Below, piece after piece: positions 1 through 7,579 of a stretch of 12,963 nucleotides of DNA. The notes under the pieces were generated by a model, which was not told the origin of the DNA, searched no databases, and worked only from the letters and a program-made list of their open reading frames with translations. The position numbers and the translations under genes were made by a program. Origin of the DNA: UBA1858 sp965658595 (GTDB lineage Bacteria > Pseudomonadota > Gammaproteobacteria > UBA4575); NCBI GenBank assembly GCA_965658595.1, contig CBFHSW010000099.1:1-12963 (forward strand), given 5' to 3'. The first letter of the stretch is position 1. Every line of letters begins with the position of its first letter.

Positions 1-1
1 C

Positions 2-49
2 TGTTTACTTATGGGCAATCATGTAAAATCTCTTTTTAATATTATATAG
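2..49 (+). CDS. pilD: C-terminal end of probable prepilin peptidase PilD (partial)
   Basis: This is an open frame entering from the left edge and ending at TAG (47-49), giving about 15 residues that end in LLMGNHVKSLFNII. The pattern LL-x-G-[N/D]-x-x followed by a hydrophobic tail resembles the end of type IV prepilin peptidases, which commonly finish with something like ALLWGDQI plus a hydrophobic stretch. PilD is a membrane aspartic protease that cleaves and N-methylates type IV pilin precursors. In many gammaproteobacteria pilD lies directly upstream of coaE and zapD, which is the order seen here, with only 10 bases between this stop and the coaE start. The catalytic Asp motifs lie outside the window. 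The call rests on a very short peptide plus gene order, so it is tentative. Confidence 0.45.
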   Translation, partial: CLLMGNHVKSLFNII

Positions 50-59
50 AGAATTAAAT

Positions 60-674
60 GTGCTACTGATAGGCCTTACAGGAGGCATTGGGTCTGGCAA
101 AACCACGATTAGCCAGAAATTCCAAAGCCAATATGATTGTCCCGTAATTGATGCTGACGATATCAACCGTCAGTTATTGGATAGTGATTTGCAAGTACGC
201 CAGCAAATCGTCGAATACTTTGGTGAAAAAGCCTTATCTTCTGAAGGTCAGATTGATCGTCAATATCTGCGCCAGTCTATTTTTACTGATGACCAAGCAC
301 GTACTCAGTTAGAAGTGATATTACATCCCAGAGTTATGCAAACTATCGAACAACAGACTCAAGCTTTACAGGCCCCCTATGCCTTGGTGGTGATCCCCTT
401 ATTATTTGAACTTAACCTTCAAAAACAATTTGACCGCATACTCGTAGTTGACTGTGATGAAAGCTTACAAATACACCGTGTCAGCTGTAGAGATGACTGT
501 GATAATGATGCAGTCACTCGAATCATACATAAACAATCTAGACCAGAAACTCGCCTTTCTAAGGCTGATGACATCATCAATAATAGCGGAGACATGGATG
601 AGCTGGATGATCAAATACGTTTTTTACACAAAAAATATATGGAATTAAGTAGACAGTCCTCTCATAATATCTAG
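60..674 (+). CDS. coaE: Dephospho-CoA kinase CoaE
   Basis: CoaE phosphorylates the 3'-hydroxyl of the ribose of dephospho-CoA with ATP, the last step of coenzyme A synthesis, in the cytoplasm. The 204-residue product has the normal family length. It opens with a P-loop, GGIGSGKT at residues 8-15, followed by the DAD motif (31-33) of the substrate pocket. The family patterns LHP (88-90), IPLLFE (112-117) and the late ADDIINNSG segment (169-177) are all present. The start is GTG at 60: it puts the P-loop at the usual distance from the N-terminus, and AGAGA (48-52) sits 7 bases upstream as a ribosome binding site. The overlapping ATG at 58-60 leads to a stop after three codons and is not used. 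The TAG stop is followed immediately by the zapD ATG, so the two genes are probably cotranscribed and translationally coupled. Confidence 0.96.
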   Translation: MLLIGLTGGIGSGKTTISQKFQSQYDCPVIDADDINRQLLDSDLQVRQQIVEYFGEKALSSEGQIDRQYLRQSIFTDDQARTQLEVILHPRVMQTIEQQTQALQAPYALVVIPLLFELNLQKQFDRILVVDCDESLQIHRVSCRDDCDNDAVTRIIHKQSRPETRLSKADDIINNSGDMDELDDQIRFLHKKYMELSRQSSHNI

Positions 675-1445
675 ATGTCTGATTCGATCACATTTGAACA
701 ACCCCTAAATGAACGTATGCGTACGTTCATGCGCGTTGAGGAGTTATATGCACGCTGTATTCATTATATAGAGCTAGAGACTCACTGGGACACACATATT
801 GCAATTTCTACACTGATCGAATTATATGCCCTAGTGACACGTGGTGATCTCAAAAGAGAGTTACTCAAAGAAATCAATCGCCAGCAAGCCGTCCTCACAC
901 ATCTAACCAGTTTGCCAGATATCGACCAGCCTAAATTAACCAGCATTATTAATTACCATGCGAGCTTAGTGATTGAACTTGATCATATTGATGGGCCGAT
1001 ATTCGCAAATTTAAAAGATCATGATTTTATCAACACGATCAAACAACGCATGGCTATACCTGGTGGAACATGTGATTTTGATTTGCCGGCTTATCACTTT
1101 TGGTTGTCTCACGACCACACTCTTAGGAAAAAGAAACTTGAAGCTTGGTTAGCTCCCTTTAATGTCATTCAAAAAGCTGTTCAAAGTTGCCTAGATTTAG
1201 TCAGAGAAAGTACCAGCTATAGTGATTGCGTGGCTGAATCAGGATTTTATCAATTGACTTTAGATCCTCACCAACCCAATCAGATTATTCGCGTGAATAT
1301 CAACAAAAACTATCACTGTTTCCCTGAAATAAGCGCGGGCAAGCATCGTATCTCGATATGCTTTCTTACTCATAACAATCCTGATGAGACTCCCAAGCAA
1401 CTCAACAAAGATATTAAATTTCAATTTAGCTGCTGTAATTTCTAA
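675..1445 (+). CDS. zapD: Cell division protein ZapD (FtsZ-associated)
   Basis: ZapD (formerly YacF, DUF1342) is a cytoplasmic protein that binds the FtsZ C-terminal tail and bundles FtsZ filaments in the division ring. The 256-residue product is close to the roughly 250 residues of the E. coli protein. It carries the family hallmarks: an N-terminal FEQPLNERMRTFMRVEEL segment (7-24), KRELLKEINRQQ (60-71), the IPGGTCDFDLP motif (128-138) and GFYQ (190-193). It starts on the base after the coaE stop and has no evident Shine-Dalgarno sequence, so translation probably depends on ribosomes finishing coaE. The TAA stop overlaps the stop of the convergent mutT-type gene by 4 bases. In E. coli the small gene yacG follows zapD; it is not here. 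ZapD's partner FtsZ is encoded about 7 kb away in the same window. Confidence 0.95.
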   Translation: MSDSITFEQPLNERMRTFMRVEELYARCIHYIELETHWDTHIAISTLIELYALVTRGDLKRELLKEINRQQAVLTHLTSLPDIDQPKLTSIINYHASLVIELDHIDGPIFANLKDHDFINTIKQRMAIPGGTCDFDLPAYHFWLSHDHTLRKKKLEAWLAPFNVIQKAVQSCLDLVRESTSYSDCVAESGFYQLTLDPHQPNQIIRVNINKNYHCFPEISAGKHRISICFLTHNNPDETPKQLNKDIKFQFSCCNF

Positions 1446-2395
1446 GACAATTGCTTGCCTAAAAACCCTCGAATAGTGGCTATACCATGCCCGCCATATA
1501 CTTGTGCAGTATCTCTATCTGCAGGCTTGCAGCCACCGATTGCAAACACTGGTTTGTTTATTTTCTGGCATAAACGACTAAAACCAATCCAACCTAATGG
1601 CGCTTGTTGCGGATGTGTCAGGGTAGGCAGGACAGAGCCGATGATGACACTATCGATAGCTAGTTGATTAATCAGGTCAGCATCTTGCTCGCTATGACAA
1701 GCAGCAGATATGACTTTAAATGGTAGCTCGCCTTGAATATCTCTTAGCGATTGCAAATCACCACTCTTTATATGAACACCATGAGGTTGTATCTGCTCCC
1801 ATAGTTGCCAATTTGAGTTCAATACCAAAGTCGCGGAATAATGATCACATAAGGATTTAAGTTGACACCCCACTGTCACAATATGTTCAGACGTGCTACT
1901 GGCATCAGCCCGATACTGAACTATACGTACACCAGATTTAAGCTGTTTTTCAACCAGAGTAATAATATTATCACCCAGCACTTTTTGATCAGCAATCATA
2001 ATCAAATCTGGCATCAATAAGGCGTTGCAAATGACATCATTCGCTTCAGGTAGAGCTAATGTATGTAGCTGTGACTTTTTTATCCAACGAATATTTTGTT
2101 GTTCAGCATGGCGAGTTATAGATTCATCAATAAGAACAACAAATACTTGGAAATGAAGTTCACGATCAGGATAACAATAGCTAAAGTCTATTAATCGTCT
2201 ACACTTGCTCAAGCTAACATTCAGCTCCTCTCTAAGCTCTCGCCTTAGAGCTTGCTTGAATGATTCACCAGAGTTGACTTTGCCGCCAGGAAACTCCCAT
2301 AGCCCCTCAAGATGGAGGCCTTTTTTACGCTGTGAGAGTAGGATCTCACCTTGTTCATTCATTACAACTGCTAAACTAATTTTTTGTTCCAGCAT
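1442..2395 (-). CDS. mutT: Nudix hydrolase (MutT-type) fused to a ThiE/TenI-like domain
   Basis: The 317-residue protein has two domains. Residues 1 to about 128 form a MutT-like Nudix hydrolase; MutT enzymes hydrolyse 8-oxo-dGTP to prevent A:T to C:G mutations. The Nudix box runs from G38 (GGKVNSGE, then RELREELNV at 52-60), with the metal-binding glutamates E53, E56 and E57 present and Asn59 in place of the usual Gly. Residues about 129-317 resemble a thiamine-phosphate synthase/TenI TIM barrel, with VQYR, GVHIKSGDL, IIGSVLPT and PVFAIGG segments. This fusion is known in many gammaproteobacteria; the role of its second domain is not established, and I do not infer thiamine synthesis from it. 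The gene follows argJ by 52 bases. The start at 2395 has AAAGG upstream. The symbol describes the Nudix half only. Confidence 0.9.
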   Translation of the reverse strand: MLEQKISLAVVMNEQGEILLSQRKKGLHLEGLWEFPGGKVNSGESFKQALRRELREELNVSLSKCRRLIDFSYCYPDRELHFQVFVVLIDESITRHAEQQNIRWIKKSQLHTLALPEANDVICNALLMPDLIMIADQKVLGDNIITLVEKQLKSGVRIVQYRADASSTSEHIVTVGCQLKSLCDHYSATLVLNSNWQLWEQIQPHGVHIKSGDLQSLRDIQGELPFKVISAACHSEQDADLINQLAIDSVIIGSVLPTLTHPQQAPLGWIGFSRLCQKINKPVFAIGGCKPADRDTAQVYGGHGIATIRGFLGKQLS

Positions 2396-2400
2396 CGTAA

Positions 2401-2414
2401 CCTTTAGGTAAAGG
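2401..2414 (-). promoter_or_regulatory. Short inverted repeat over the mutT ribosome binding site
   Basis: On the minus strand the sequence CCTTTACCTAAAGG lies 5 bases before the start codon of the Nudix-ThiE gene. Its arms CCTTT and AAAGG can pair as a 5-bp stem around a 4-base loop. The downstream arm AAAGG is also the best Shine-Dalgarno candidate for that gene, so pairing would hide it. A 5-bp stem is weak and could be chance; a regulatory role is inference. Confidence 0.3.
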
Positions 2415-2447
2415 AATTCAGGGATCAGTATTTATTTGTAGTGACAA

Positions 2448-3665
2448 CTAACTTCTATATTCAGCATTAATGCGAATATATTCGTCAGTAAGATCTGTTG
2501 TCCATACTGTATGAGCACAACTTCCGCGATGCAAATCTAGCTGTATAGTAATCTCATCATCAGCCATAGCTTGCATACCGAGAGCGTCCGTATAACTATC
2601 AAGCAACTGTGCTGCTTGCAGAATTTCGACGTTATTAATCTTTAAACTAGCTGCACTTAGATCCAGACTATCATCATCTACTTTACCTGCTGCCATCATT
2701 ATTCTTCCCCAATTTGCATCGCTGGCGGCACAGGCAGTCTTTACCAATGGAGAATTAGCAATAGAGAAGGCGATAGCTTTTGCTTGTTGAGGGTTATCTG
2801 CACCTTGAATCTGAACCGTGACAAACTTACTTGCTCCTTCACCATCACGAACAATAGATTGAGCTAGCAAGCACATAATTTCATTTAAAGCCTGCATAAA
2901 TTCGTCACATTCAGAGCAACTTAGTTGTGCCAGCTCAACCTGTGATTGTCCTGTTGCTATTAATACACATGCGTCATTAGTTGAAGTATCACTGTCGACT
3001 GTAATCGCATTGAAACTAGTAGCGACAGCATCCACTAACAATGTATTCAATTGTTCTGGAGCTATAGCGCAATCAGTAGCAATATACGACAACATGGTAG
3101 CCATATTGGGTTGTATCATGCCAGAGCCTTTTGCCATGCCCGTGATAGAAACTGACTTACCTTGTAATTGCAGATTTTTACTATAAATTTTTTCTTGTGT
3201 GTCTGTAGTCATAATCGCTGCCGCGGCCTGACGCCATCCATTATCATCCAGCTGTAATAATAACTCTGGAATTTTTTGAATAATTTTATCTGTGTCTAAT
3301 CGCTCACCGATGACACCTGTAGAAAAAGGGCAGACTTGCTGGGCTTCAACTAGAGTGGCGTCAGCGATAGCTTGAGTAGTTTGCAATGCAGCAACCATTC
3401 CTGCATCACCGACACCAGCATTGGCATTACCCGCATTGATGATTAGATAGCGAGGGCTGCAAATGGATATGTTTGACGCGGCCAAGTCCACTGGTGCGGC
3501 TCGAAAGGCATTTTTTGTGAATACAGCTGCGACTGAACTGTGCTCTGCAATTTCAATCAATACGCAATCATCTCGATTTTGATAACGAATTCCAGCTGCA
3601 GCTGTTGCTAGGCGCACACCGGCAATGTTATGTATGATCTCGTGTTGTATTAATCCTACTGGCAT
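2448..3665 (-). CDS. argJ: Glutamate N-acetyltransferase / amino-acid acetyltransferase ArgJ
   Basis: ArgJ moves the acetyl group from N2-acetylornithine to glutamate, recycling acetyl groups in arginine synthesis; some members also make N-acetylglutamate from acetyl-CoA. The 405-residue length is typical. The precursor self-cleaves between Ala and Thr to make alpha and beta chains. Here the site is A189-T190 in the segment KGSGMIQPNMATMLSYIATD (179-198), with T190 the expected new N-terminal nucleophile. The TGVIGERL oxyanion-hole region (116-123) and the INAEYRS C-terminus are also family features. Whether this copy is mono- or bifunctional cannot be read from the motifs. The ATG overlaps the secA stop by one base (TAATG), so it is probably coupled to secA. 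The only Shine-Dalgarno candidate is a weak GGTAAG inside the end of secA. Confidence 0.96.
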   Translation of the reverse strand: MPVGLIQHEIIHNIAGVRLATAAAGIRYQNRDDCVLIEIAEHSSVAAVFTKNAFRAAPVDLAASNISICSPRYLIINAGNANAGVGDAGMVAALQTTQAIADATLVEAQQVCPFSTGVIGERLDTDKIIQKIPELLLQLDDNGWRQAAAAIMTTDTQEKIYSKNLQLQGKSVSITGMAKGSGMIQPNMATMLSYIATDCAIAPEQLNTLLVDAVATSFNAITVDSDTSTNDACVLIATGQSQVELAQLSCSECDEFMQALNEIMCLLAQSIVRDGEGASKFVTVQIQGADNPQQAKAIAFSIANSPLVKTACAASDANWGRIMMAAGKVDDDSLDLSAASLKINNVEILQAAQLLDSYTDALGMQAMADDEITIQLDLHRGSCAHTVWTTDLTDEYIRINAEYRS

Positions 3666-6427
3666 TAAGAGATCTTACCGCAACATTGTTTGTATTTTTT
3701 ACCAGAGCCACATATGCATGGATCATTTCTTCCCACTTTTTTGCCACTACGTGTAATAGGTGCTAGACCTGCTCCTGCAGAAGAATTCGCTTGTGCTAGA
3801 TTGCCCCGTGGAGGTGGCATAGCTGCTTCATCACTTGACTGTAATATGCTATCTGCCTGTGCATGTTGCATTTGAATAGCATCAGCTTGCGCTTCTGACT
3901 GAGCATTTTGATCAATTAAATTGGCTTCGACTGCATCCGGATTTTTCAATTGCACACGACACAGAAATATAATGGTATCGCGTTTAATATCTTCGAGCAT
4001 TTGCTGGAACATCTCGAATGCTTCACGCTTGTATTCTTGCTTAGGATTTTTCTGTGCAAAACCACGTAAATTAACGCTTTGGCGGAGATAATCCATGGCG
4101 GCTAGATGTTCTTTCCATTTGGCATCAAGCATCTGCAACATAATGTCTTTTTCGAGCGTGCGCATCATGCTCTCAGTAATGACCTGTTGTTTACTGGCCA
4201 TGATATCTTGGATATTACCTTGGATACGTGCTCGTAATGATTCCTCATGTAGATCATGTTCTTCATCCAACCATTGTTGGATTGGCATATCCGCTTCAAA
4301 GTCTTGTTTAAACTCTGCTGTTAAGCCTTCCACGTCCCACTGCTCTTCCATACTATTAGGAGCAATATAACTACTAATAAGAGCTTCGATAACATCATGG
4401 CGTATTGCTTGAATATTCTCCGAAATATCATCAGTACTCATCAAATCAGTACGTTGCTCATAAATGACTTTACGCTGATCATTGGCCACATCATCATATT
4501 CGAGCAAATGTTTACGAATATCAAAGTTATGTGATTCCACTTTGCGTTGGGCATTTTCGATAGCCTTAGTCACCCAAGGATGTTCAATAGACTCACCCTC
4601 CTCCATTCCTAATTTTTGCATCATCACTCGCATACGTTCAGAAGCAAAAATACGCATTAGATTATCTTCTAAAGACAAGTAGAAACGAGTTGATCCCGGA
4701 TCACCTTGACGACCTGAACGTCCACGCAATTGGTTATCTATTCGACGTGATTCATGACGCTCAGTACCGATAATATGCAATCCACCTGAATTGATGACTG
4801 CTTCATGATTTTTTTCCCACTGCTGTTTCAGTTCAGCAATTTTTTCTGCGTCTTTAGTACTATCCAAATCCTTTACTTGAGCATCTATATTTCCGCCCAA
4901 TACGATATCTGTACCACGACCTGCCATATTAGTGGCTATAGTCACTTTACCTGGCATTCCCGCTTGTATGATGATTTCTGATTCAGAAGCATGATGTTTA
5001 GCATTCAACACTTGATGCTCTATATTGGCTTGTGTAAGTGCGGATGATAAATGTTCTGATGATTCAATAGAGGCCGTACCTACTAGTATCGGCTGACCAG
5101 TCTGGGCACAACTTTTAATATCTTCAATGATAGCGTCGTACTTTTCTTGCAATGTCATATAAATCGCATCACCGCGATCATCACGCAACATAGGTTTGTG
5201 CGTTGGAATGACAACCACTTCTAAACCATATATCTGCTGAAACTCAAAGGCTTCAGTATCAGCAGTACCCGTCATACCACTTAACTTATGATAAAGCCTA
5301 AAGTAATTCTGAAAGGTAATTGATGCCAGAGTTTGATTTTCATTCTGAATCTTAACGCCTTCTTTTGCCTCAACTGCTTGATGCAGACCTTCAGACCAGC
5401 GTCGTCCAGGCATGGTTCGGCCTGTGAATTCGTCAACAATGATAACTTCATCATTTCTAACAATATAATCTATGTTCTTTTGAAACAGAGCATGTGCTTT
5501 TAGTGAAGCACTTACATGATGGAGCAAACTAATATTAGCGGTGTCATATAAAGACTCATATTCATCTAGCAAACCTGATTCAGTAAGAAGATCTTCTATA
5601 TGTTGATGGCCTTGATCACTCAAGAAAACCTGTTTTGATTTCTCATCCAACATGTAATCACCTTCCTCATCTTCACCCGCCTGTCGCACTAGATGTGGAA
5701 CAATTTTATCAACCTTCTGATATAACTCAGAACTATTATTAGTAGGACCTGAGATTATCAATGGTGTACGTGCTTCATCGATAAGTATCGAATCGACCTC
5801 ATCGACCACTGCAAAATTGAGCGGTCTTTGTACTCTCTGGTCGAGAGTGAATTTCATATTATCGCGCAAATAATCAAAACCAAATTCATTATTAGTGCCA
5901 TAAGTGATGTCCGACGAATATGCTTCACGGCGCTGTTCGTCAGCTAAGCCAGATAACAATACGCCCACCGATAAACCGAGGAAGTTGTAAAGCTTACTCA
6001 TCCATTCAGCATCGCGTTTAGCTAGATAATCATTGACAGTGATAACATGCACACCTTGACTAGTGATAGCATTAAGGTAGGCCGGCAGTGTCGCCACCAG
6101 TGTTTTACCCTCACCGGTTCTCATTTCTGCAATATTACAATCGTTGAGCACCATTCCACCAATCATTTGCACATCAAAATGACGCATACCTAGAACACGA
6201 ACACTGGCTTCTCTCACCACGGCGAATGCTTCAGGTAAAATCTCTTCTAATGATGTTCCTTGTGCATACTTATCACGAAACTCTTGAGTCTTCTCAACTA
6301 ATGCTTGGTCGCTCAGCTGTTGCAGTGTTGACTCAAAGGCATTAATCGCGGCGAGCTGCTTTTTATAGCGCGATAAGACTCGTTGATTTCTACTTCCAAA
6401 GATTTTTCTAGCCAGCTTTCCGATCAT
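3665..6427 (-). CDS. secA: Preprotein translocase ATPase SecA
   Basis: SecA is the ATP-driven motor that pushes unfolded secretory proteins through the SecYEG channel of the inner membrane. The 920-residue protein is full length. Walker A is MRTGEGKT with K108, the DEAD-type Walker B is DEVD at 209-212, and both match E. coli numbering. The second helicase domain carries ATNMAGRGTDI and the QLRGRSGRQGDPG arginine-finger segment. The helical scaffold and wing domains follow. The C-terminus ends in a SEC-C zinc motif with Cys904, Cys906, Cys915 and Cys916 (CxC-x8-CC; E. coli has CH at the end), which binds SecB and phospholipid. No Shine-Dalgarno is visible before the ATG (upstream bases AATCACACC). 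The gene lies 130 bases after the M23 peptidase gene, with no recognisable secM between them, and is coupled to argJ downstream. Confidence 0.98.
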   Translation of the reverse strand: MIGKLARKIFGSRNQRVLSRYKKQLAAINAFESTLQQLSDQALVEKTQEFRDKYAQGTSLEEILPEAFAVVREASVRVLGMRHFDVQMIGGMVLNDCNIAEMRTGEGKTLVATLPAYLNAITSQGVHVITVNDYLAKRDAEWMSKLYNFLGLSVGVLLSGLADEQRREAYSSDITYGTNNEFGFDYLRDNMKFTLDQRVQRPLNFAVVDEVDSILIDEARTPLIISGPTNNSSELYQKVDKIVPHLVRQAGEDEEGDYMLDEKSKQVFLSDQGHQHIEDLLTESGLLDEYESLYDTANISLLHHVSASLKAHALFQKNIDYIVRNDEVIIVDEFTGRTMPGRRWSEGLHQAVEAKEGVKIQNENQTLASITFQNYFRLYHKLSGMTGTADTEAFEFQQIYGLEVVVIPTHKPMLRDDRGDAIYMTLQEKYDAIIEDIKSCAQTGQPILVGTASIESSEHLSSALTQANIEHQVLNAKHHASESEIIIQAGMPGKVTIATNMAGRGTDIVLGGNIDAQVKDLDSTKDAEKIAELKQQWEKNHEAVINSGGLHIIGTERHESRRIDNQLRGRSGRQGDPGSTRFYLSLEDNLMRIFASERMRVMMQKLGMEEGESIEHPWVTKAIENAQRKVESHNFDIRKHLLEYDDVANDQRKVIYEQRTDLMSTDDISENIQAIRHDVIEALISSYIAPNSMEEQWDVEGLTAEFKQDFEADMPIQQWLDEEHDLHEESLRARIQGNIQDIMASKQQVITESMMRTLEKDIMLQMLDAKWKEHLAAMDYLRQSVNLRGFAQKNPKQEYKREAFEMFQQMLEDIKRDTIIFLCRVQLKNPDAVEANLIDQNAQSEAQADAIQMQHAQADSILQSSDEAAMPPPRGNLAQANSSAGAGLAPITRSGKKVGRNDPCICGSGKKYKQCCGKIS

Positions 6428-6557
6428 GGTGTGATTATGTTGAGTTATGTTTATTATGAATAATATTGTGTTTTTGTAGCCCCATACACAGTTGCTAAGC
6501 TTTTGGATGTGACTTTCTGTTGTGCTTGCCGGAGTGTGTGAGCTTTTATATTAAGAA
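6428..6557 (-). other. secA leader / intergenic region without secM
   Basis: This 130-base gap lies between the M23 peptidase stop and the secA start. In E. coli the secM arrest-peptide gene occupies the position upstream of secA. Here there is no room for a SecM-sized protein and no arrest-like motif. I see no strong stem-loop with a U-run, so no clear terminator after the M23 gene. There is no convincing -35/-10 pair either, although AT-rich stretches such as AATATTATTC on the minus strand could contribute to a weak promoter. A 16-codon frame (6485 down to 6435, minus) ends 7 bases before the secA ATG; it lacks a ribosome binding site. Confidence 0.5.
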
Positions 6558-7484
6558 TTATTTCCTAGCACTTTGTATGAACTTGGTAGGGTTAATTTTG
6601 ACGTTATCTTTCAACACCTCAAAATGCACATGTGGCCCTGTGGAACGCCCAGTGCTACCCATCTTAGCGATAGCTTGACCTTTTTTAACCGCTTCCCCCA
6701 CGTCGACCTCTATGGTGTGGTTATGACCATAGCGTGTGACATAGCCATTACCATGATCTACTTCGACCAAATTACCATAACCACCTGCGCTTTCAGCGCG
6801 AGTGACAATTCCTGCAGCTACCGCAATTACATTAGAATCATGTTTACCTGCAAAATCGATGCCTTTATGAAACTCTTGCTTACCCGTGAATGGGTCTATA
6901 CGTTTACCATAGTGTGAAGACAACCAACCTTTCTCCACTGGTCGACCCTCTGGCAGGGATTCTTTATGAAAATTTTGCTCTGCCAATAATGCATCCAATA
7001 AGAATAGTTTACGCTCTTGTATCTCTAATTCTTTAGTCAGCTCGCTCAGCACCAATTCCATGCCGTCTAATATCTCTTTATTTTCGACATCTTCAATGAA
7101 ACTCGGCGCACCACCCAAACCCGGTGATTGAGTGAAATCTATTTCACTATCATCAAAGTCTGCCATTGCAGATAGTTTATAGCTGAACGCGTTTAAGCGA
7201 TTAATATGTGCTTGGAAATAAGCCACTTTATAAGTCAATGCTTCGATATTAGCCTGACTATGCTCACGCAGTGCTTGCATACGTTGTTGTTGATTATGGA
7301 CATCTTCTTGCCATCGCAACACGATATCCTTATGACCATATTTCACACCTAAGCCATATCCGAATAAAGTTATCACTGTCAAAACACACAGAGCGGCAAC
7401 ACCCCATGTTAGCTTTTGTTCTAGACCGAAATAACGAACGCTATAAAGGCGTTCACCTGATCGTTGGCGGATAGAAAATTTCAT
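6558..7484 (-). CDS. Membrane-anchored M23 (LytM-type) metallopeptidase
   Basis: The 308-residue protein is probably a peptidoglycan endopeptidase facing the periplasm. The N-terminus has a basic stretch, then one hydrophobic segment (about 27-47) acting as an uncleaved anchor. Residues about 55-170 are rich in Gln, Glu, Leu and Ala and look helical, probably coiled coil. The C-terminal LytM domain (about 185-302) retains the full set of active-site residues: zinc ligands H206 and D210 (HxxxD) and H287, with H254 (YGH) and H285 (HVH) as catalytic histidines. It is therefore expected to be active, unlike EnvC-type activators that have lost these residues. M23 genes next to secA are common in gammaproteobacteria such as Pseudomonas. 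The substrate bond and exact role are unknown. The start has no Shine-Dalgarno (ATATCACC before the ATG). Confidence 0.92.
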   Translation of the reverse strand: MKFSIRQRSGERLYSVRYFGLEQKLTWGVAALCVLTVITLFGYGLGVKYGHKDIVLRWQEDVHNQQQRMQALREHSQANIEALTYKVAYFQAHINRLNAFSYKLSAMADFDDSEIDFTQSPGLGGAPSFIEDVENKEILDGMELVLSELTKELEIQERKLFLLDALLAEQNFHKESLPEGRPVEKGWLSSHYGKRIDPFTGKQEFHKGIDFAGKHDSNVIAVAAGIVTRAESAGGYGNLVEVDHGNGYVTRYGHNHTIEVDVGEAVKKGQAIAKMGSTGRSTGPHVHFEVLKDNVKINPTKFIQSARK

Positions 7485-7502
7485 GGTGATATTTTAAACA
7501 TC

Positions 7503-7522
7503 TTGGTCTGAGTTGGTCACAG
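7503..7522. repeat. Two 10-bp tandem direct repeats in the divergent promoter region
   Basis: TTGGTCTGAG (7503-7512) is followed directly by TTGGTCACAG (7513-7522), identical at 8 of 10 positions. A third, degenerate unit beginning TTGTAC follows at 7523. The repeats have a period of one helical turn. They lie between the divergently transcribed DUF721 and M23 genes, just downstream of the minus-strand TATAAT at 7530-7535, around the expected transcription start. An operator for a DNA-binding protein is possible but inferred; two short copies can arise by chance. Confidence 0.4.
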
Positions 7523-7529
7523 TTGTACT

Positions 7530-7535
7530 ATTATA
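7530..7535 (-). promoter_or_regulatory. Candidate -10 box for the M23 peptidase gene
   Basis: The minus strand reads GGGTATAATAG here, a perfect sigma-70 -10 hexamer placed 46 bases before the M23 start codon, implying a leader of about 38 bases. The hexamer 17 bases upstream (ATGTTA) is a poor -35, so the promoter would be weak or need an activator. A promoter is expected in this region because the upstream neighbour on this strand is ftsZ, with the oppositely oriented DUF721 gene in between. Confidence 0.45.
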
Positions 7536-7556
7536 CCCTGCATCTGGATGAGTAAC

Positions 7557-7562
7557 ATTATA
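7557..7562 (-). promoter_or_regulatory. Second candidate -10 box upstream of the M23 gene
   Basis: This is another perfect TATAAT on the minus strand, 27 bases upstream of the first and inside the same 95-base divergent region. Its -35 would fall within the first codons of the DUF721 gene, and no good match is present there. It could be an alternative start site, or just reflect AT-rich sequence. Confidence 0.25.
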
Positions 7563-7579
7563 ACTACGGTAAAATATAT

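Noticed and set aside
5037..5044. AAGTGCGG resembling the Haemophilus-type DNA uptake sequence
   Set aside because: Incomplete match (8 of 9) and I noticed only this one; uptake sequences would be repeated in a 13-kb window.
6435..6485. 16-codon frame on the minus strand just before secA, as a SecM-like or leader peptide
   Set aside because: It has no ribosome binding site, no hydrophobic or arrest-type sequence, and its length is expected by chance in AT-rich DNA. Kept only as part of the secA leader remark.
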